Shown here: positions 8,495 through 17,719 of the stretch, piece after piece
Numbering within the stretch: position 1 is the first letter of the stretch
How the letters are laid out: each line of letters begins with the position of its first letter
From: Anaerolineae bacterium
Lineage (GTDB): Bacteria; Chloroflexota; Anaerolineae; 4572-78; J111
Assembly (NCBI GenBank): GCA_023151115.1
Contig: JAKLJP010000007.1
Coordinates: 1 to 64,000, forward strand
Reading direction: 5' to 3'
Length of the DNA: 64,000 nt
Program-made: the position numbers and the translations under genes
The notes under the pieces: generated by a model
Databases searched by the model: none
What the model was told of the DNA's origin: nothing
What the model saw: only the letters and a program-made list of their open reading frames with translations

Positions 8495-9489
8495 TTTTTA
8501 TCAAGGGTGAGGCCATAATAAGCGGCCCCCAACAGCCCCGGATTTTCGTGCAGGATGATATAAACCGGGATATGCGAGAGCAGGCCGGCGAAGCGGCCTT
8601 TATTAACAAAAGCAGCCATAAAAGTGCCATCACGGAGCTTGGGGAGGATTTTGCGGGGGATGCCGCCGCCCAGGTAAATGCCACCAGTCGCCATGACCTT
8701 CAAAGCCAGATTACCCGCCTCCGCGCCCAGGATGGACACAAAGGTGTTGAGCGTGGCCCGGCACAGTTCACATTCATTAGCCAGGCCGGCTTGAATAATC
8801 ACCGGGGTAGGATCGGAGCTTTGGGCCAGGGCTGCTCTTACTGTCGGGGCTTCTTCGTTGGGTCGAGTCTCCTTGAAATAGGCGTAAATATTAGGAATCC
8901 CCAGCCCGCCGGAGCAAACGCGCTCGTAACTGACGTGGTTGAAGCGATCAAGCAGGAAGCGCAGCAGCCCCATTTGCACCGCATTGGCCGGGCCAAAATC
9001 GGTGTGACCGCCCTCGGAGGCCATAACGTGATACCGGTCGTTGTGGTGAAAAAGAATTGCCTCGCCGAGGCCGGTGCCGGGAGCAATCACGGCTTTGTGC
9101 CCACCCAGATTGGGATCCAACTGCTCAGCGTTGAGGGGCGACAGATCGGCGGCAGACAGGTGAGGAACAGCGTAGGCGATGGACTCCAAATCGTTTAACA
9201 GTTTAACCGCCCCGAGTGAGAGTTGGAGCGTCTGGCAAAGATTGCTTTCGGTGATGTGCCAGGGTAAGTTGGTAATTTTCGACTCGCCGTTGACCACCGG
9301 CCCGGCCACCCCAAAGGCAGCCCGCTTGACCCTCACGGCGGTCTGCGCCAGAAATTCCTGGATAATAGCTTCCAGGCTGGGGTAATCGGCGCTTTTAAAA
9401 ATAGCTTCTTGCTGCTGGATGGGCGTCGCATCCAATGAATAAAGGGCCAGGTGGGTTTTGGTGCCACCAATATCTCCGGCGAGTAACAT
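8482..9489 (-). CDS. glk: Glucokinase (Glk family)
   Basis: 335 residues from the chosen start, phosphorylates glucose with ATP at entry to glycolysis. It begins LLAGDIGGTKTHLALY, the phosphate-1 ATP motif of the non-ROK bacterial glucokinase family. APGTGLGEAIL and EGGHTDFGP match the family's glucose and catalytic motifs. An upstream in-frame ATG would add 13 atypical residues; the ATG at 9489 has GAGG at good spacing and matches the family length. The C-terminus runs into the repeat at 8446-8494, so its last few residues are probably repeat-derived. Sits downstream of ppk1 on the same strand, separated by hairpins. Confidence 0.94.
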   Translation of the reverse strand: MLLAGDIGGTKTHLALYSLDATPIQQQEAIFKSADYPSLEAIIQEFLAQTAVRVKRAAFGVAGPVVNGESKITNLPWHITESNLCQTLQLSLGAVKLLNDLESIAYAVPHLSAADLSPLNAEQLDPNLGGHKAVIAPGTGLGEAILFHHNDRYHVMASEGGHTDFGPANAVQMGLLRFLLDRFNHVSYERVCSGGLGIPNIYAYFKETRPNEEAPTVRAALAQSSDPTPVIIQAGLANECELCRATLNTFVSILGAEAGNLALKVMATGGIYLGGGIPRKILPKLRDGTFMAAFVNKGRFAGLLSHIPVYIILHENPGLLGAAYYGLTLDKNSSQ

Positions 9490-9508
9490 ACGTTTATCCT
9501 CGTTCTGA

Positions 9509-9651
9509 ATAATGTAGCAAGGTAGCAAAGTAGGACGGCATCCCTATGCCGTCTGCTGACGCATCCCCATGCGTCAGCTACGGAAATTTTGAAATGGGTT
9601 GGGTATAACAGGTAGCAAAGCTGACCCTACTTTGTCCTCTCCTACCTGCTT
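9509..9651. repeat. Cluster of palindromes between ppk1 and glk
   Basis: Outer words GTAGCAAGGTAGCAAAGTAG and CTACTTTG...CTACCTGC are complementary. Inside are two compact perfect hairpins: ACGGCATCCCTATGCCGT and CTGACGCATCCCCATGCGTCAG. The GTAGCA word set recurs at 21347 and 50673. Confidence 0.8.
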
Positions 9652-11789
9652 TTGGCTCTGGTCATAAATTCAGTCTGGCTGTCGCGGGCTTTTTCATGTT
9701 TGTCGGGAAAAAGCTGAACGTAGCTGCCGTCGGCTTGCAGCAGCCGGGCGTTGACATTATCGGCCAGGTAGACATCGAGAATGTCAATCAACTCTTGTTT
9801 GAGGGCGGGGTCTTCAATAGGAAATAGGGTTTCGATGCGCCGGTCCAGGTTACGGGGCATGAGGTCGGCGGAGCCAAGATAGATGTCGGGGTTGCCGCCG
9901 TTGTGGAAATAATAAATGCGGGAGTGTTCCAAAAAGCGGCCAACAATGCTGGTAACGCGGATGTTCTCGCTCAGGTGGGGAATGCCGGGGCGTAGCCCGC
10001 AAATCCCCCGCGCCAGCAGGTCAATTTTTACTCCGGCCAGCGAGGCCCGATAAAGCTGGCGAATAAAGGGTGGGTCAATCAGCGAATTCATCTTAAAGAT
10101 AAGCCGAGCCGGCGCGCCTTTGGTAGCCCATTTGATTTCCCGCTCAATCAAGGCGGCAAAACGCTTCCGCAGATTAAAGGGGGCGACCAGAAACTTCTGG
10201 TAATCTTCCTTGTTGGAATAGCCGGTCAGGGCGTTGAACAAATCAGAGGCATCTGCGCCAAACTCCGGTTTGCAGGTAAAAAAGCCGAGGTCGGTGTAAA
10301 CATTGGCCGTAACGGCATTGTAGTTACCTGTAGAAAGGTGAACATAGCGGCGAATGCCGCCGCTTTCGCGGCGGACAACCAGGCAAATTTTGGTATGGGT
10401 TTTGAGGCTCATAAAGCCATAAACCACGTGGACCCCGGCGCGTTCCAGCATCTTGGCCCAACTTATATTGCTTTCTTCGTCAAAGCGAGCTTTTAGCTCC
10501 ACCAGGGCAGAAACCTGCTTGCCGTATTCGGTAGCTTCGAGGAGGGCATCAACCACGGGCGAGTTACTACCGGCGCGGTAAAGGGTTTGTTTGATGGCTA
10601 CCACTTTGGGGTCGCGGGCGGCCGCTCGCAGAAAATCAATCACCGGCACAAAGGAATCATAGGGATGGTGGAGCAGGATGTCTCCTTCGCGAATCACATC
10701 GAAAATTTGCGAGCGGCTCTCCAATTGGCGCAGCCGGGGAGGAATGATCGGGGTATAGGGTGGGTCTTTCAAATCGGGCCGGTCAATTTTAGTCAGGCTC
10801 ATCAAGCCGCTCAGACCCAGTGGGCCTTTGCTTTCATAGATATCTTCGGGGCCAACATTAAGATTCTTGGCTAACAACTCGCGAATATGTTTGGGCATAT
10901 CGGCGGCAACGGTAAAGCGGACCACAAAACCAAAGCGCCGCCGGCGCACCGTAGCCTCAATCGCTTCCAGCAGATCGTCGGCTTCGTTGCCTTCAATTTC
11001 CATATCAGCGTTACGGGTGATGCGAAATTGGTGATGTTCGACAATTTCATGGCCGGGAAAAAGGTCGGCCAGGTTGTGGGCAATCAAATCTTCGAGCCAG
11101 ACAAAATGATAGGTACGGGAGCTGTCACCCCGCAGCCGTTTTACCGGGACCAGCCGCGGCAGGGTATTGGGGACTTTGATGCGGGCAAAGTATTCGGCTC
11201 CGGTTTCCGGGTTGCGGACCAGCACGGCCAGATTGAGGCTGAGGCTGGAGATATGGGGGAAGGGCCGGCCGGGGTCAAAAGCCAGTGGGGTTAAAACCGG
11301 AAAAATCTCGTTTTTGAAATATTCATCAATACCTTGCTGTTGGCTTTTGGCCAGCTTGGTGTAACTGTGAATATAGACGCCCACTTCGGCCAATTTAGAA
11401 CGGATTTTGCGGTAGCAGCGGTGGGCTACCTTCAAATTAGCGCGCACCTTTTTACGAATAGCGGCGAGTTGTTCTCTGGGAGTTATGCCGTCCGCCGGTA
11501 CATCGGTGACAGCAGCGGCTACCTGCTGCATCAGGCCGGCCACCCGCACCATAAAAAACTCATCCATATTAGAGCTATAAATAGCCAGAAATTTAGCCCG
11601 CTCGAGGAGAGGGTTGCTCTCGTCCTGGGCTTCGGCCAGAACACGCTGGTTAAACTCCAGCAGGCTTAATTCGCGGTTGATATAAACCGCCGGGTCGTGT
11701 AAATCATAGGCTGAATCTTTCGGGGCAATGGGGGCCTCAACGGTTGTTATGGTCGTAGGAATCAGTGAAACTGTTAAGGTTTCTTCCAT
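9642..11789 (-). CDS. ppk1: Polyphosphate kinase 1
   Basis: 715 residues, reversibly transfers the gamma phosphate of ATP to polyphosphate. N-terminal domain begins YINRELSLLEFNQRVL; the two phospholipase-D-like catalytic domains contain the phosphorylated histidine in SLKTHTKICLV (about H465) and the second essential histidine in VHLSTGNYN (about H484). The late HSRIYYFHNGG segment is also conserved. Two starts are possible; the ATG at 11789 is preceded by TTGGAGGCGACC (GGAGG at ideal spacing) and is preferred over the TTG four codons upstream. Last gene before the repeat cluster that separates it from glk. Confidence 0.97.
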   Translation of the reverse strand: MEETLTVSLIPTTITTVEAPIAPKDSAYDLHDPAVYINRELSLLEFNQRVLAEAQDESNPLLERAKFLAIYSSNMDEFFMVRVAGLMQQVAAAVTDVPADGITPREQLAAIRKKVRANLKVAHRCYRKIRSKLAEVGVYIHSYTKLAKSQQQGIDEYFKNEIFPVLTPLAFDPGRPFPHISSLSLNLAVLVRNPETGAEYFARIKVPNTLPRLVPVKRLRGDSSRTYHFVWLEDLIAHNLADLFPGHEIVEHHQFRITRNADMEIEGNEADDLLEAIEATVRRRRFGFVVRFTVAADMPKHIRELLAKNLNVGPEDIYESKGPLGLSGLMSLTKIDRPDLKDPPYTPIIPPRLRQLESRSQIFDVIREGDILLHHPYDSFVPVIDFLRAAARDPKVVAIKQTLYRAGSNSPVVDALLEATEYGKQVSALVELKARFDEESNISWAKMLERAGVHVVYGFMSLKTHTKICLVVRRESGGIRRYVHLSTGNYNAVTANVYTDLGFFTCKPEFGADASDLFNALTGYSNKEDYQKFLVAPFNLRKRFAALIEREIKWATKGAPARLIFKMNSLIDPPFIRQLYRASLAGVKIDLLARGICGLRPGIPHLSENIRVTSIVGRFLEHSRIYYFHNGGNPDIYLGSADLMPRNLDRRIETLFPIEDPALKQELIDILDVYLADNVNARLLQADGSYVQLFPDKHEKARDSQTEFMTRAKSR

Positions 11790-11983
11790 GGTCGCCTCCA
11801 ATAAATATCCGCCAAATTTCAGCTTTAGAGATGGACTACCGCATAGTACGCTAGATGAGCTAAGGAGTCAAAAACCAAAATGCCGGTCAGCGGAATAGCT
11901 AAAAAACGTCCTGCCCAACTCAAAAGCAAAGTCGGCAGGACTTTAGTGGATGTTAACCATAAATTGGGGACGAGACAAGCAGG
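11790..11983. other. Intergenic region upstream of ppk1
   Basis: No gene seen. It contains the terminator of the response-regulator gene (11901-11943) and presumably the ppk1 promoter, though no clear -35/-10 pair is visible to me. Confidence 0.5.
11901..11943 (-). terminator. Rho-independent terminator of the response regulator gene
   Basis: Read on the minus strand, GTCCTGCC and GGCAGGAC form a perfect 8-bp stem with an 18-nt loop, followed by GTTTTTT. It lies about 40 bp after the stop of the gene at 11984. Confidence 0.8.
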
Positions 11984-12346
11984 TTATTGGGTGTAGCTTT
12001 TTACTTTCTCAATCAAATCGGTCAGGATCAAACTCTTTGAGACAAGTTCGGCGGCCCCGGCCTCCAGTGCCCGCTTGGCCTGATCTCCCTTGATATAGGC
12101 CGACAAAACTAAAATGGGGATATGTTGAGTGGCCTGATTTTGTTTCAAATGCCAGATGGCAGTAGCCCCATCCATGCCGGGCATCATCAAATCCATAATA
12201 ATCAGTGCTGGTTGGTGTTCGGTACTCATTTCAACCCCTGTTTGACCATCGCTTGCTTCCAGCACCCGAAAGCCGGCGCGGGTAAGGGCCAGACGTAAAA
12301 GCATCAATTGGGTCGGCTCGTCGTCTACACAGAGAATAGTTTTCAT
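11984..12346 (-). CDS. Single-domain response regulator (CheY/Spo0F-like)
   Basis: 120 residues, a receiver domain alone with no output domain. The acidic pair is D8/D9 (CVDDE), the phospho-acceptor is D52 (IIMDLMMPGMDG), the switch residue is S82 (VLSAY) and the conserved lysine is K104 (VSKSL). All signature residues are intact. It would act as a phosphorelay intermediate or bind a partner protein. No kinase is next to it; the GAF kinase at 3173 is the nearest. Followed by a clear terminator. Divergent from the serine/threonine kinase cluster starting at 12580. Confidence 0.93.
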   Translation of the reverse strand: MKTILCVDDEPTQLMLLRLALTRAGFRVLEASDGQTGVEMSTEHQPALIIMDLMMPGMDGATAIWHLKQNQATQHIPILVLSAYIKGDQAKRALEAGAAELVSKSLILTDLIEKVKSYTQ

Positions 12347-12433
12347 CTTGATGAGTGCTCCCCTAAAAAATTGGTACAGCCTTGATTATAGCATTAAAAA
12401 GCAAACTCACAAGAGGGAATTTATTACTTATGG

Positions 12434-12463
12434 TTGACGTAAAAGAGCGGGATATAGTATAAT
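12434..12463 (+). promoter_or_regulatory. Candidate sigma-70 promoter P1 for the kinase cluster
   Basis: TTGACG (12434-12439) and TATAAT (12458-12463) with an 18-nt spacer, a near-consensus pair about 115 bp before the kinase start codon. Confidence 0.65.
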
Positions 12464-12509
12464 TTCCACACAAATTCTGTAAAAGTAATGTCTTGGTACT
12501 TGTATCTGG

Positions 12510-12538
12510 TTGCATTTCCACGCCTGAGTGGTTATAAT
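12510..12538 (+). promoter_or_regulatory. Candidate second promoter P2 for the kinase cluster
   Basis: TTGCAT (12510-12515), 17-nt spacer and TATAAT (12533-12538). The -35 element is weak but the -10 element is perfect. It lies closer to the start codon than P1. Confidence 0.45.
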
Positions 12539-12579
12539 TAAGGGAATAAGCGTTTTTGGCGTGCCAACAGGAGAAAACT

Positions 12580-14709
12580 GTGATATTTGAAACGCAACGT
12601 TTAGAAGGTTCCGACCCCCCCAAAAAACCTCAAAATGTAAACAGCGACTACGACGAAAGCAAGCTGCCTCGCGGAGCTGTTTTACAAAAGCGTTACGAAA
12701 TCCTCCAAGTGCTGGGTGAAGGTGGTATGGGAGCAGTTTACCTGGCTCGGGACCTGCGCTTTTCGGTAGTCCGAAAATGCGCTATCAAAGAGATGTTCAG
12801 TACAGCCCCTGACCCTCAACTGCGTAATTTAACTCGCGAGAGTTTTGAACGCGAAGCTAATCTATTGGTGCAACTGGATCACCCCGGCATCCCTAAAGTT
12901 TCTGACTTCTTTACCGAGACTGTCCGTTACTATCTGGTTATGGATTATGTTGAGGGCGAGGACCTGGAAAATGTACTGGAAAATACCCAGGGCATGCTCA
13001 AAGAGGATACCGTTCTAGATTGGGCTATCCAGATTTGCGATGTGCTGGTTTATCTGCATAACCAAACCCCACCTATTATTTTTAGAGACCTCAAGCCCTC
13101 CAATGTAATGCTGCGCAAAAACAGCAATAGGGTGGCGCTGATTGATTTTGGTATTGCCAAAGCGGTGGATGCGACTCAAAAAAAGGGGACCATGATTGGG
13201 ACCGAAGGTTACTCTCCCCCGGAGCAGTACCGGGGGGTAGCCAGTCCGCGTGGTGATGTTTATGCTTTGGGGGCCACGCTGCATCACCTGTTAACCAAGC
13301 GAGACCCTCGCCTCGAACCGCCTTTTACCTTTCACGAAGAACCGGCGCGTTTATTGAACCCTTCCCTTTCAGAAGAAACCAATGCCGTTGTGATGAAGGC
13401 TTTGGAGTATGACCTGGAGAAACGGTATCAGTCGGCCCAGGCCCTGAAGGATGCCCTGATAGCTGCGCTTAAGAAAGATAAATCGCTTATTGCGCCTAAC
13501 CCCAGCGCCTCAACCCAGGTTTTGCCGCCGACTGCGCCGGCTAGCCATACCAACATTCTGAGCGGCCAGCCGCCTGTGCCGCCGCAGTATCAGCCCGTCC
13601 AGCCCCCTCCTCCGGCCCAATATCCGCAATATCCCCCTCCACAGCCTTATCCGGCCCAATATCCCGCCTATCCACCCCAGTATCCGCCCGGCTATCCTCA
13701 CCCCCCCATGCCCGGTATTCTGACGGGAGAGCCAGATACGGAGCTGAGTGACTCGATCTTGCCTATCTGGAAATTTAAGTGTGAAGACGAGATTCGCTCA
13801 TCGCCGGTGGCTGATAAAACAACGCTTTACGTTGGCGTTTACGATAATAATCTTTATGCGCTTGATTTGAAGAGCGGCCAATTTAAATGGAAATATCCCA
13901 CCGAAGGGGGGATTGCCGCCAAACCTTTTGTCTACAATGATCGGGTAATTATCGGTTCTGAAGATAGAGTAGCTTATGCTATTTCTACGGGGGGGCGGCT
14001 TATCTGGACTTGCCCCACCGAGGGACGAATCCGGTCATCGGCTCGAGTTGAATTTGAGCATGCCTTTTTTGGGTCTGATGACCACCGCCTTTATGCGGTT
14101 AATGCCCAAACGGGCCGGGTTATCTGGCGGTTTGAGTCTATGGGACCCATCCGTTCCAGCCCAACCTTGGGCGATGAACTGGTTTATGTAGGCTCCGAAG
14201 ACGGCTATGTTTATGCAGTAGATCTGTCTTCGGGGACGCACCGCTGGAAATTCAGATCGAACCGGAATGTCACTTCCAGCCCGGCCCTGTTCAGAGAAAT
14301 GATTATCGTTGGCTCGCAGGACTGGAATATTTATGGCCTTGATGCCAAAACGGGTTATTCTATCTGGCAGGTCAGAACCGGCCAAGCTGTTATTTCCAGC
14401 CCTATTATCTTTGATGAAATCGCCTATATTGGCTCAACCGATAAATATGTCTACGCGATTGACCTGAGAAATGGCCGGGTGCAATGGAAGTTCAACGCCG
14501 GGTCGCCGGTGGTTTCTACTCCCGCCGTAACTGATGAGGCTGTTTACTTTGGGACCATGGGTGGCGAGCTTGTAAGCATTAATCGCCGGGACCGAAAGGT
14601 GCGGTGGAGGTTCAAAACGGGCGGACCGATTCCCTCCTCACCTCTAGTGTTTGATGGTATTGTTTACATTGGTTCTACCGATCACCATCTTTATGCCTTG
14701 CCTGCTTGA
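12580..14709 (+). CDS. Serine/threonine protein kinase with C-terminal PQQ-type beta-propeller
   Basis: 709 residues from the GTG at 12580, chosen because CAGGAG sits 6 nt upstream. Kinase domain about 40-300: glycine loop GEGGMG (46-51), ATP lysine K70, catalytic loop IIFRDLKPSN with F168 in place of the usual HRD histidine but catalytic D170 kept, DFG at 189-191, and SPPEQ replacing APE. Residues about 305-380 form a Pro/Tyr/Gln-rich linker. Residues about 395-709 hold roughly seven repeats of the form Y-V-G-S-x-D-x-x-Y-A-L-D-x-x-x-G-x-x-x-W, a PQQ-like propeller. No membrane segment or signal peptide is seen, so the propeller is probably a cytosolic sensor or scaffold. First gene of a likely operon with PP2C, J-domain/vWA and FHA genes. 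Confidence 0.93.
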   Translation: MIFETQRLEGSDPPKKPQNVNSDYDESKLPRGAVLQKRYEILQVLGEGGMGAVYLARDLRFSVVRKCAIKEMFSTAPDPQLRNLTRESFEREANLLVQLDHPGIPKVSDFFTETVRYYLVMDYVEGEDLENVLENTQGMLKEDTVLDWAIQICDVLVYLHNQTPPIIFRDLKPSNVMLRKNSNRVALIDFGIAKAVDATQKKGTMIGTEGYSPPEQYRGVASPRGDVYALGATLHHLLTKRDPRLEPPFTFHEEPARLLNPSLSEETNAVVMKALEYDLEKRYQSAQALKDALIAALKKDKSLIAPNPSASTQVLPPTAPASHTNILSGQPPVPPQYQPVQPPPPAQYPQYPPPQPYPAQYPAYPPQYPPGYPHPPMPGILTGEPDTELSDSILPIWKFKCEDEIRSSPVADKTTLYVGVYDNNLYALDLKSGQFKWKYPTEGGIAAKPFVYNDRVIIGSEDRVAYAISTGGRLIWTCPTEGRIRSSARVEFEHAFFGSDDHRLYAVNAQTGRVIWRFESMGPIRSSPTLGDELVYVGSEDGYVYAVDLSSGTHRWKFRSNRNVTSSPALFREMIIVGSQDWNIYGLDAKTGYSIWQVRTGQAVISSPIIFDEIAYIGSTDKYVYAIDLRNGRVQWKFNAGSPVVSTPAVTDEAVYFGTMGGELVSINRRDRKVRWRFKTGGPIPSSPLVFDGIVYIGSTDHHLYALPA

Positions 14710-14770
14710 GCCACTGTAATTCTGACCCTATTTTGGACCTGATACCCGATAGGATTGGAGCTTATAACGC

Positions 14771-15667
14771 ATGAATTTCCTGCAACGCCTCTTGTCACAG
14801 CCAAAAGCTGAAACAACTCCAGCAAGACAGGCGGCGGATAAAAATTCCGGTCAAGAAACCAGTTTTACCAAAGACCTAAGCCAGCTAACACCCGGATTGC
14901 ATGTAGGCAAACTTTCAGATATTGGTCAGGTCCGAGAACGCAACGAAGACTCGCTTTATGCCATTCACTCACTGTTGCAACACAATGTTGGACAGGAATG
15001 GTTTGGCTTGTTTATTGTAGCAGATGGTATGGGCGGCCACCAAAAAGGTGAAGTTGCCAGTTCGCTGGCCGTGCGTACCGCCGCCGAATGTGTCTTAAAA
15101 GATATTTATTTGTCTTACCTGACCAATAATAATCAGAGTGCGACCAACCGGCCCATCAACGAGGTATTGATAACCGCCGTAGAAAAAGCCAACACGGTAG
15201 TTCAAGAAGCTGTACCCGATGGCGGAACCACATTGACCATCGCCCTGGTGATGGGACACAGTGCCTATATTGCTCATGTGGGCGACAGTCGGGTATACTG
15301 GTTTAATCAGGGCACTTTGAAGCAAGTCACCAAAGACCATTCCCTGGTTCAACGCCTGGTAGAGTTGGGGCAGGAAACCGCCGAGGGCGCTCTCACTCAT
15401 CCCCAGCGCAATGTCTTGTACCGGGCTATTGGACAGGGCACAGCCATGGAGGTGGATATTTACGTACAGCATTTGCCGCCGGGCAGTTCACTGCTACTGT
15501 GCAGCGATGGGTTGTGGGGACCGGTGAAAAATGAATTACTGCGTGAAATTATCGGCACTTCGGGCAACCCCCAAGAAGCTTGTCAGCGTTTAATTGCCGC
15601 CGCCAACAAAAACGGCGGCGAAGACAATATCACTGCGGTGATGGTTTCAATTGGTATTGAAAACTAG
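14771..15667 (+). CDS. PP2C-family serine/threonine phosphatase
   Basis: 298 residues. Metal-binding motifs are complete: RNEDS (D60), VADGMGGH (D85-G86), LCSDGLWG (D246) and GGEDNIT (D285). HVGDSRVYW is also present. About 40 non-conserved residues precede the catalytic domain. No membrane segment, so cytosolic. It lies 61 bp after the kinase gene and is the natural antagonist of that kinase: it would dephosphorylate the kinase itself or shared substrates such as the downstream FHA ligands. ATG start at 14771. Confidence 0.95.
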   Translation: MNFLQRLLSQPKAETTPARQAADKNSGQETSFTKDLSQLTPGLHVGKLSDIGQVRERNEDSLYAIHSLLQHNVGQEWFGLFIVADGMGGHQKGEVASSLAVRTAAECVLKDIYLSYLTNNNQSATNRPINEVLITAVEKANTVVQEAVPDGGTTLTIALVMGHSAYIAHVGDSRVYWFNQGTLKQVTKDHSLVQRLVELGQETAEGALTHPQRNVLYRAIGQGTAMEVDIYVQHLPPGSSLLLCSDGLWGPVKNELLREIIGTSGNPQEACQRLIAAANKNGGEDNITAVMVSIGIEN

Positions 15668-15730
15668 CTATCTTAAATTACCTTATCCTGTACTCTGGTT
15701 TTCTACAGGAAAGCAGGGAGAGCAGCCCTG

Positions 15731-17212
15731 ATGCGAACCGATAAAAATTATTATGAAATTCTCAAAGTCGAGAGCACGGCTTCCGAAGATCAGATCCGCA
15801 AGATGTATCGGTCCCTGGTGCGGGAGTATCATCCTGACACCAGCAAAAACCCGGCGGCTGTGGAGATATTTCAAGAAGTACAGGAAGCATACGAGGTTTT
15901 AGGCGATCCGGAGCAGCGCCGCATTTATGACCGCCTGCGCGAATCGGAAGGGTTGGACAAATCTTCAGCCATCAGCTTGCGTGTCACCCTCAGCCACAAA
16001 GCGCTACTGACCAACGTCGAAGAACAAGCCTTTTACATTTTACTGGATGTTACCCCCGCCTCAGATTTACCTACGGCGCGCTTGCCCTTGAATATTTGCC
16101 TGGTGCTTGACCGCAGCACTTCCATGCAGGGCATGCGGCTACAGCAGGTTAAAGAAGGGACGCGCCAGATTATTGACCGGCTCAACCCCGACGACTCCCT
16201 GAGCCTGGTAGTATTCAGTGACCGGGCCGAGGTTATTCTGCCCAGCCAAAAAGGCGTGGATAAGGCCATGGCCAAATCTATTGCCAGCACCATCCAACCG
16301 AGCGGCGGGACCGAGATGTTACAGGGTCTTTCGGCCGGCTTGCAGGAGTTGGAGCGAAATAGAACCAAAGAGTCGGTTAACCACCTCATTTTGCTAACCG
16401 ATGGCCAGACTTATGGCGACGAGGATGGCTGCTTGGAAAAAGCCGAATGGGCTGGACATCATCAAATCAGCCTCAGTACCATGGGGATTGGCTCGGATTG
16501 GAACGAAAATTTACTCGATCAAATGGCAACTTTATCAGGGGGGACTTCCGTTTATATTGATTCACCCCGCAAGGTGGTGGATGTTTTTAAAGCCACTATT
16601 CGTAACCTGAGCACAGTTGTGGCCCGCGAATTAACCATGAGCGTCAACACCTCGGGGGGTGTAACTTTGAAAGAGGCTTTCCAGGTGACGCCCCATATCC
16701 AGCGCCTTGATTTGCGGGCCGATAAAACGGTATTGGGACCATTAGGCACCGGCAGCGGCAAAACCCTGCTGATGGAGTTCCGCGTCCGCTCAGAAGCCAC
16801 GCCGGGTCAAAAACGGTTGATGCGTTTAACTGTTGATGGTGATGTGCCGGGCCAGGCTAACCGCCGAAGCTGGGAGTGGGTAGACGTGGTCGGCGAATTT
16901 GTGACCGCAGTCGAAGGCAATATAGAAATTCCCCCGACCATTGTGACGGCGCTGGGCAAATTAGCCATCTTTAAAATGCAAGAAAAAGCCATGGTTGATC
17001 TGGAAAATGGGCAGATTAGCGCCGCCACCCAGAGATTGGAAACTATGGCTACACGTTTGCTCAATCTCGGTGAAACCGATCTGGCCCGCGCCGCTCTGCT
17101 TGAAGCCGGCCGGTTAGCCCGGACCGGCGATCTATCCGCCGAAGGCCGGAAGAAGATTCGGTACGGCACACGCAGCCTGTCAATTTTGCCAAAGGAGATA
17201 CATCGTGATTAA
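15731..17212 (+). CDS. J-domain / von Willebrand factor A fusion protein
   Basis: 493 residues. Residues 5-70 are a DnaJ J-domain with the essential HPD at 34-36 (REYHPDTSKN) and helix IV YDRLRE. Residues about 120-290 are a vWA domain with a complete MIDAS metal site: DRSTS (D127, S129, S131), T194 (SGGTEM) and D224 (LLTDGQ). Residues 290-400 are beta-rich and the last 90 are helical. There is no Gly/Phe region or zinc finger, so this is not a canonical DnaJ. The J-domain should recruit Hsp70 while the MIDAS vWA domain binds a partner. Overlaps the next gene by 8 bp, so translation is coupled. Third member of the phospho-signalling cluster. Confidence 0.92.
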   Translation: MRTDKNYYEILKVESTASEDQIRKMYRSLVREYHPDTSKNPAAVEIFQEVQEAYEVLGDPEQRRIYDRLRESEGLDKSSAISLRVTLSHKALLTNVEEQAFYILLDVTPASDLPTARLPLNICLVLDRSTSMQGMRLQQVKEGTRQIIDRLNPDDSLSLVVFSDRAEVILPSQKGVDKAMAKSIASTIQPSGGTEMLQGLSAGLQELERNRTKESVNHLILLTDGQTYGDEDGCLEKAEWAGHHQISLSTMGIGSDWNENLLDQMATLSGGTSVYIDSPRKVVDVFKATIRNLSTVVARELTMSVNTSGGVTLKEAFQVTPHIQRLDLRADKTVLGPLGTGSGKTLLMEFRVRSEATPGQKRLMRLTVDGDVPGQANRRSWEWVDVVGEFVTAVEGNIEIPPTIVTALGKLAIFKMQEKAMVDLENGQISAATQRLETMATRLLNLGETDLARAALLEAGRLARTGDLSAEGRKKIRYGTRSLSILPKEIHRD

Positions 17213-17714
17213 GTGTCCATTTTGCGGAACAACTCACGTTGCCAATACCCTCTTTTGTAGTGAGTGTGGAACGTATTTATTAGAAGACGACCGCCGGGGT
17301 ACTGACCCTCTGGGAACGGACGAAATCGGCTGGGGTGGTGAAGAAGAGGGCGAGGGGGATGCGAGCGCCTTTGTCAAAGGGACTGGACCGCTGGCTGTAC
17401 GCTTGCGCATTGGCGACAACGGGCGCGAGATTGAAGCCACCCTGACCAAAGCCGTGCATCTAGGCCGGTTGGACCCGGCCAGCGATGTTTTTCCCGAAAT
17501 TGATTTGACCAACGATAACGGCCTGGAAAAAGGGGTTTCGCGGCGGCACGCCCGGATTCTCAAGCGAGAAGGAACCGTCGTCGTCGAAGATTTGGGCAGT
17601 ATCAACGGCACATTTATTAATGGCAAGCGCCTGGCCCCCTATTTGCCCGAAGTATTGCATAACGGCGATCAACTCCAGTTAGGCAAACTCCTCATCGAAG
17701 TTGAGATGCGTTGA
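17205..17714 (+). CDS. Zinc-ribbon / FHA-domain protein
   Basis: 169 residues. A short N-terminal zinc ribbon has C4, C7, C18 and C21. An acidic low-complexity linker (about 25-60) leads to a C-terminal FHA domain (about 70-168) with the phosphothreonine-binding signature: LGR, GVSRRHARI and SINGTFINGK. It should bind a phosphothreonine made by the kinase at 12580. GTG start at 17205 with AAAGGAGA just upstream, inside the end of the J/vWA gene. Stop is followed directly by a heptad-word hairpin. Confidence 0.93.
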   Translation: MIKCPFCGTTHVANTLFCSECGTYLLEDDRRGTDPLGTDEIGWGGEEEGEGDASAFVKGTGPLAVRLRIGDNGREIEATLTKAVHLGRLDPASDVFPEIDLTNDNGLEKGVSRRHARILKREGTVVVEDLGSINGTFINGKRLAPYLPEVLHNGDQLQLGKLLIEVEMR

Positions 17715-17719
17715 ACGAG

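Noticed and set aside
12580..17714. Type VI secretion regulatory module (PpkA/PppA/Fha)
   Set aside because: No Tss, Hcp, VgrG or ClpV genes are near; kinase, PP2C and FHA alone do not make the case.
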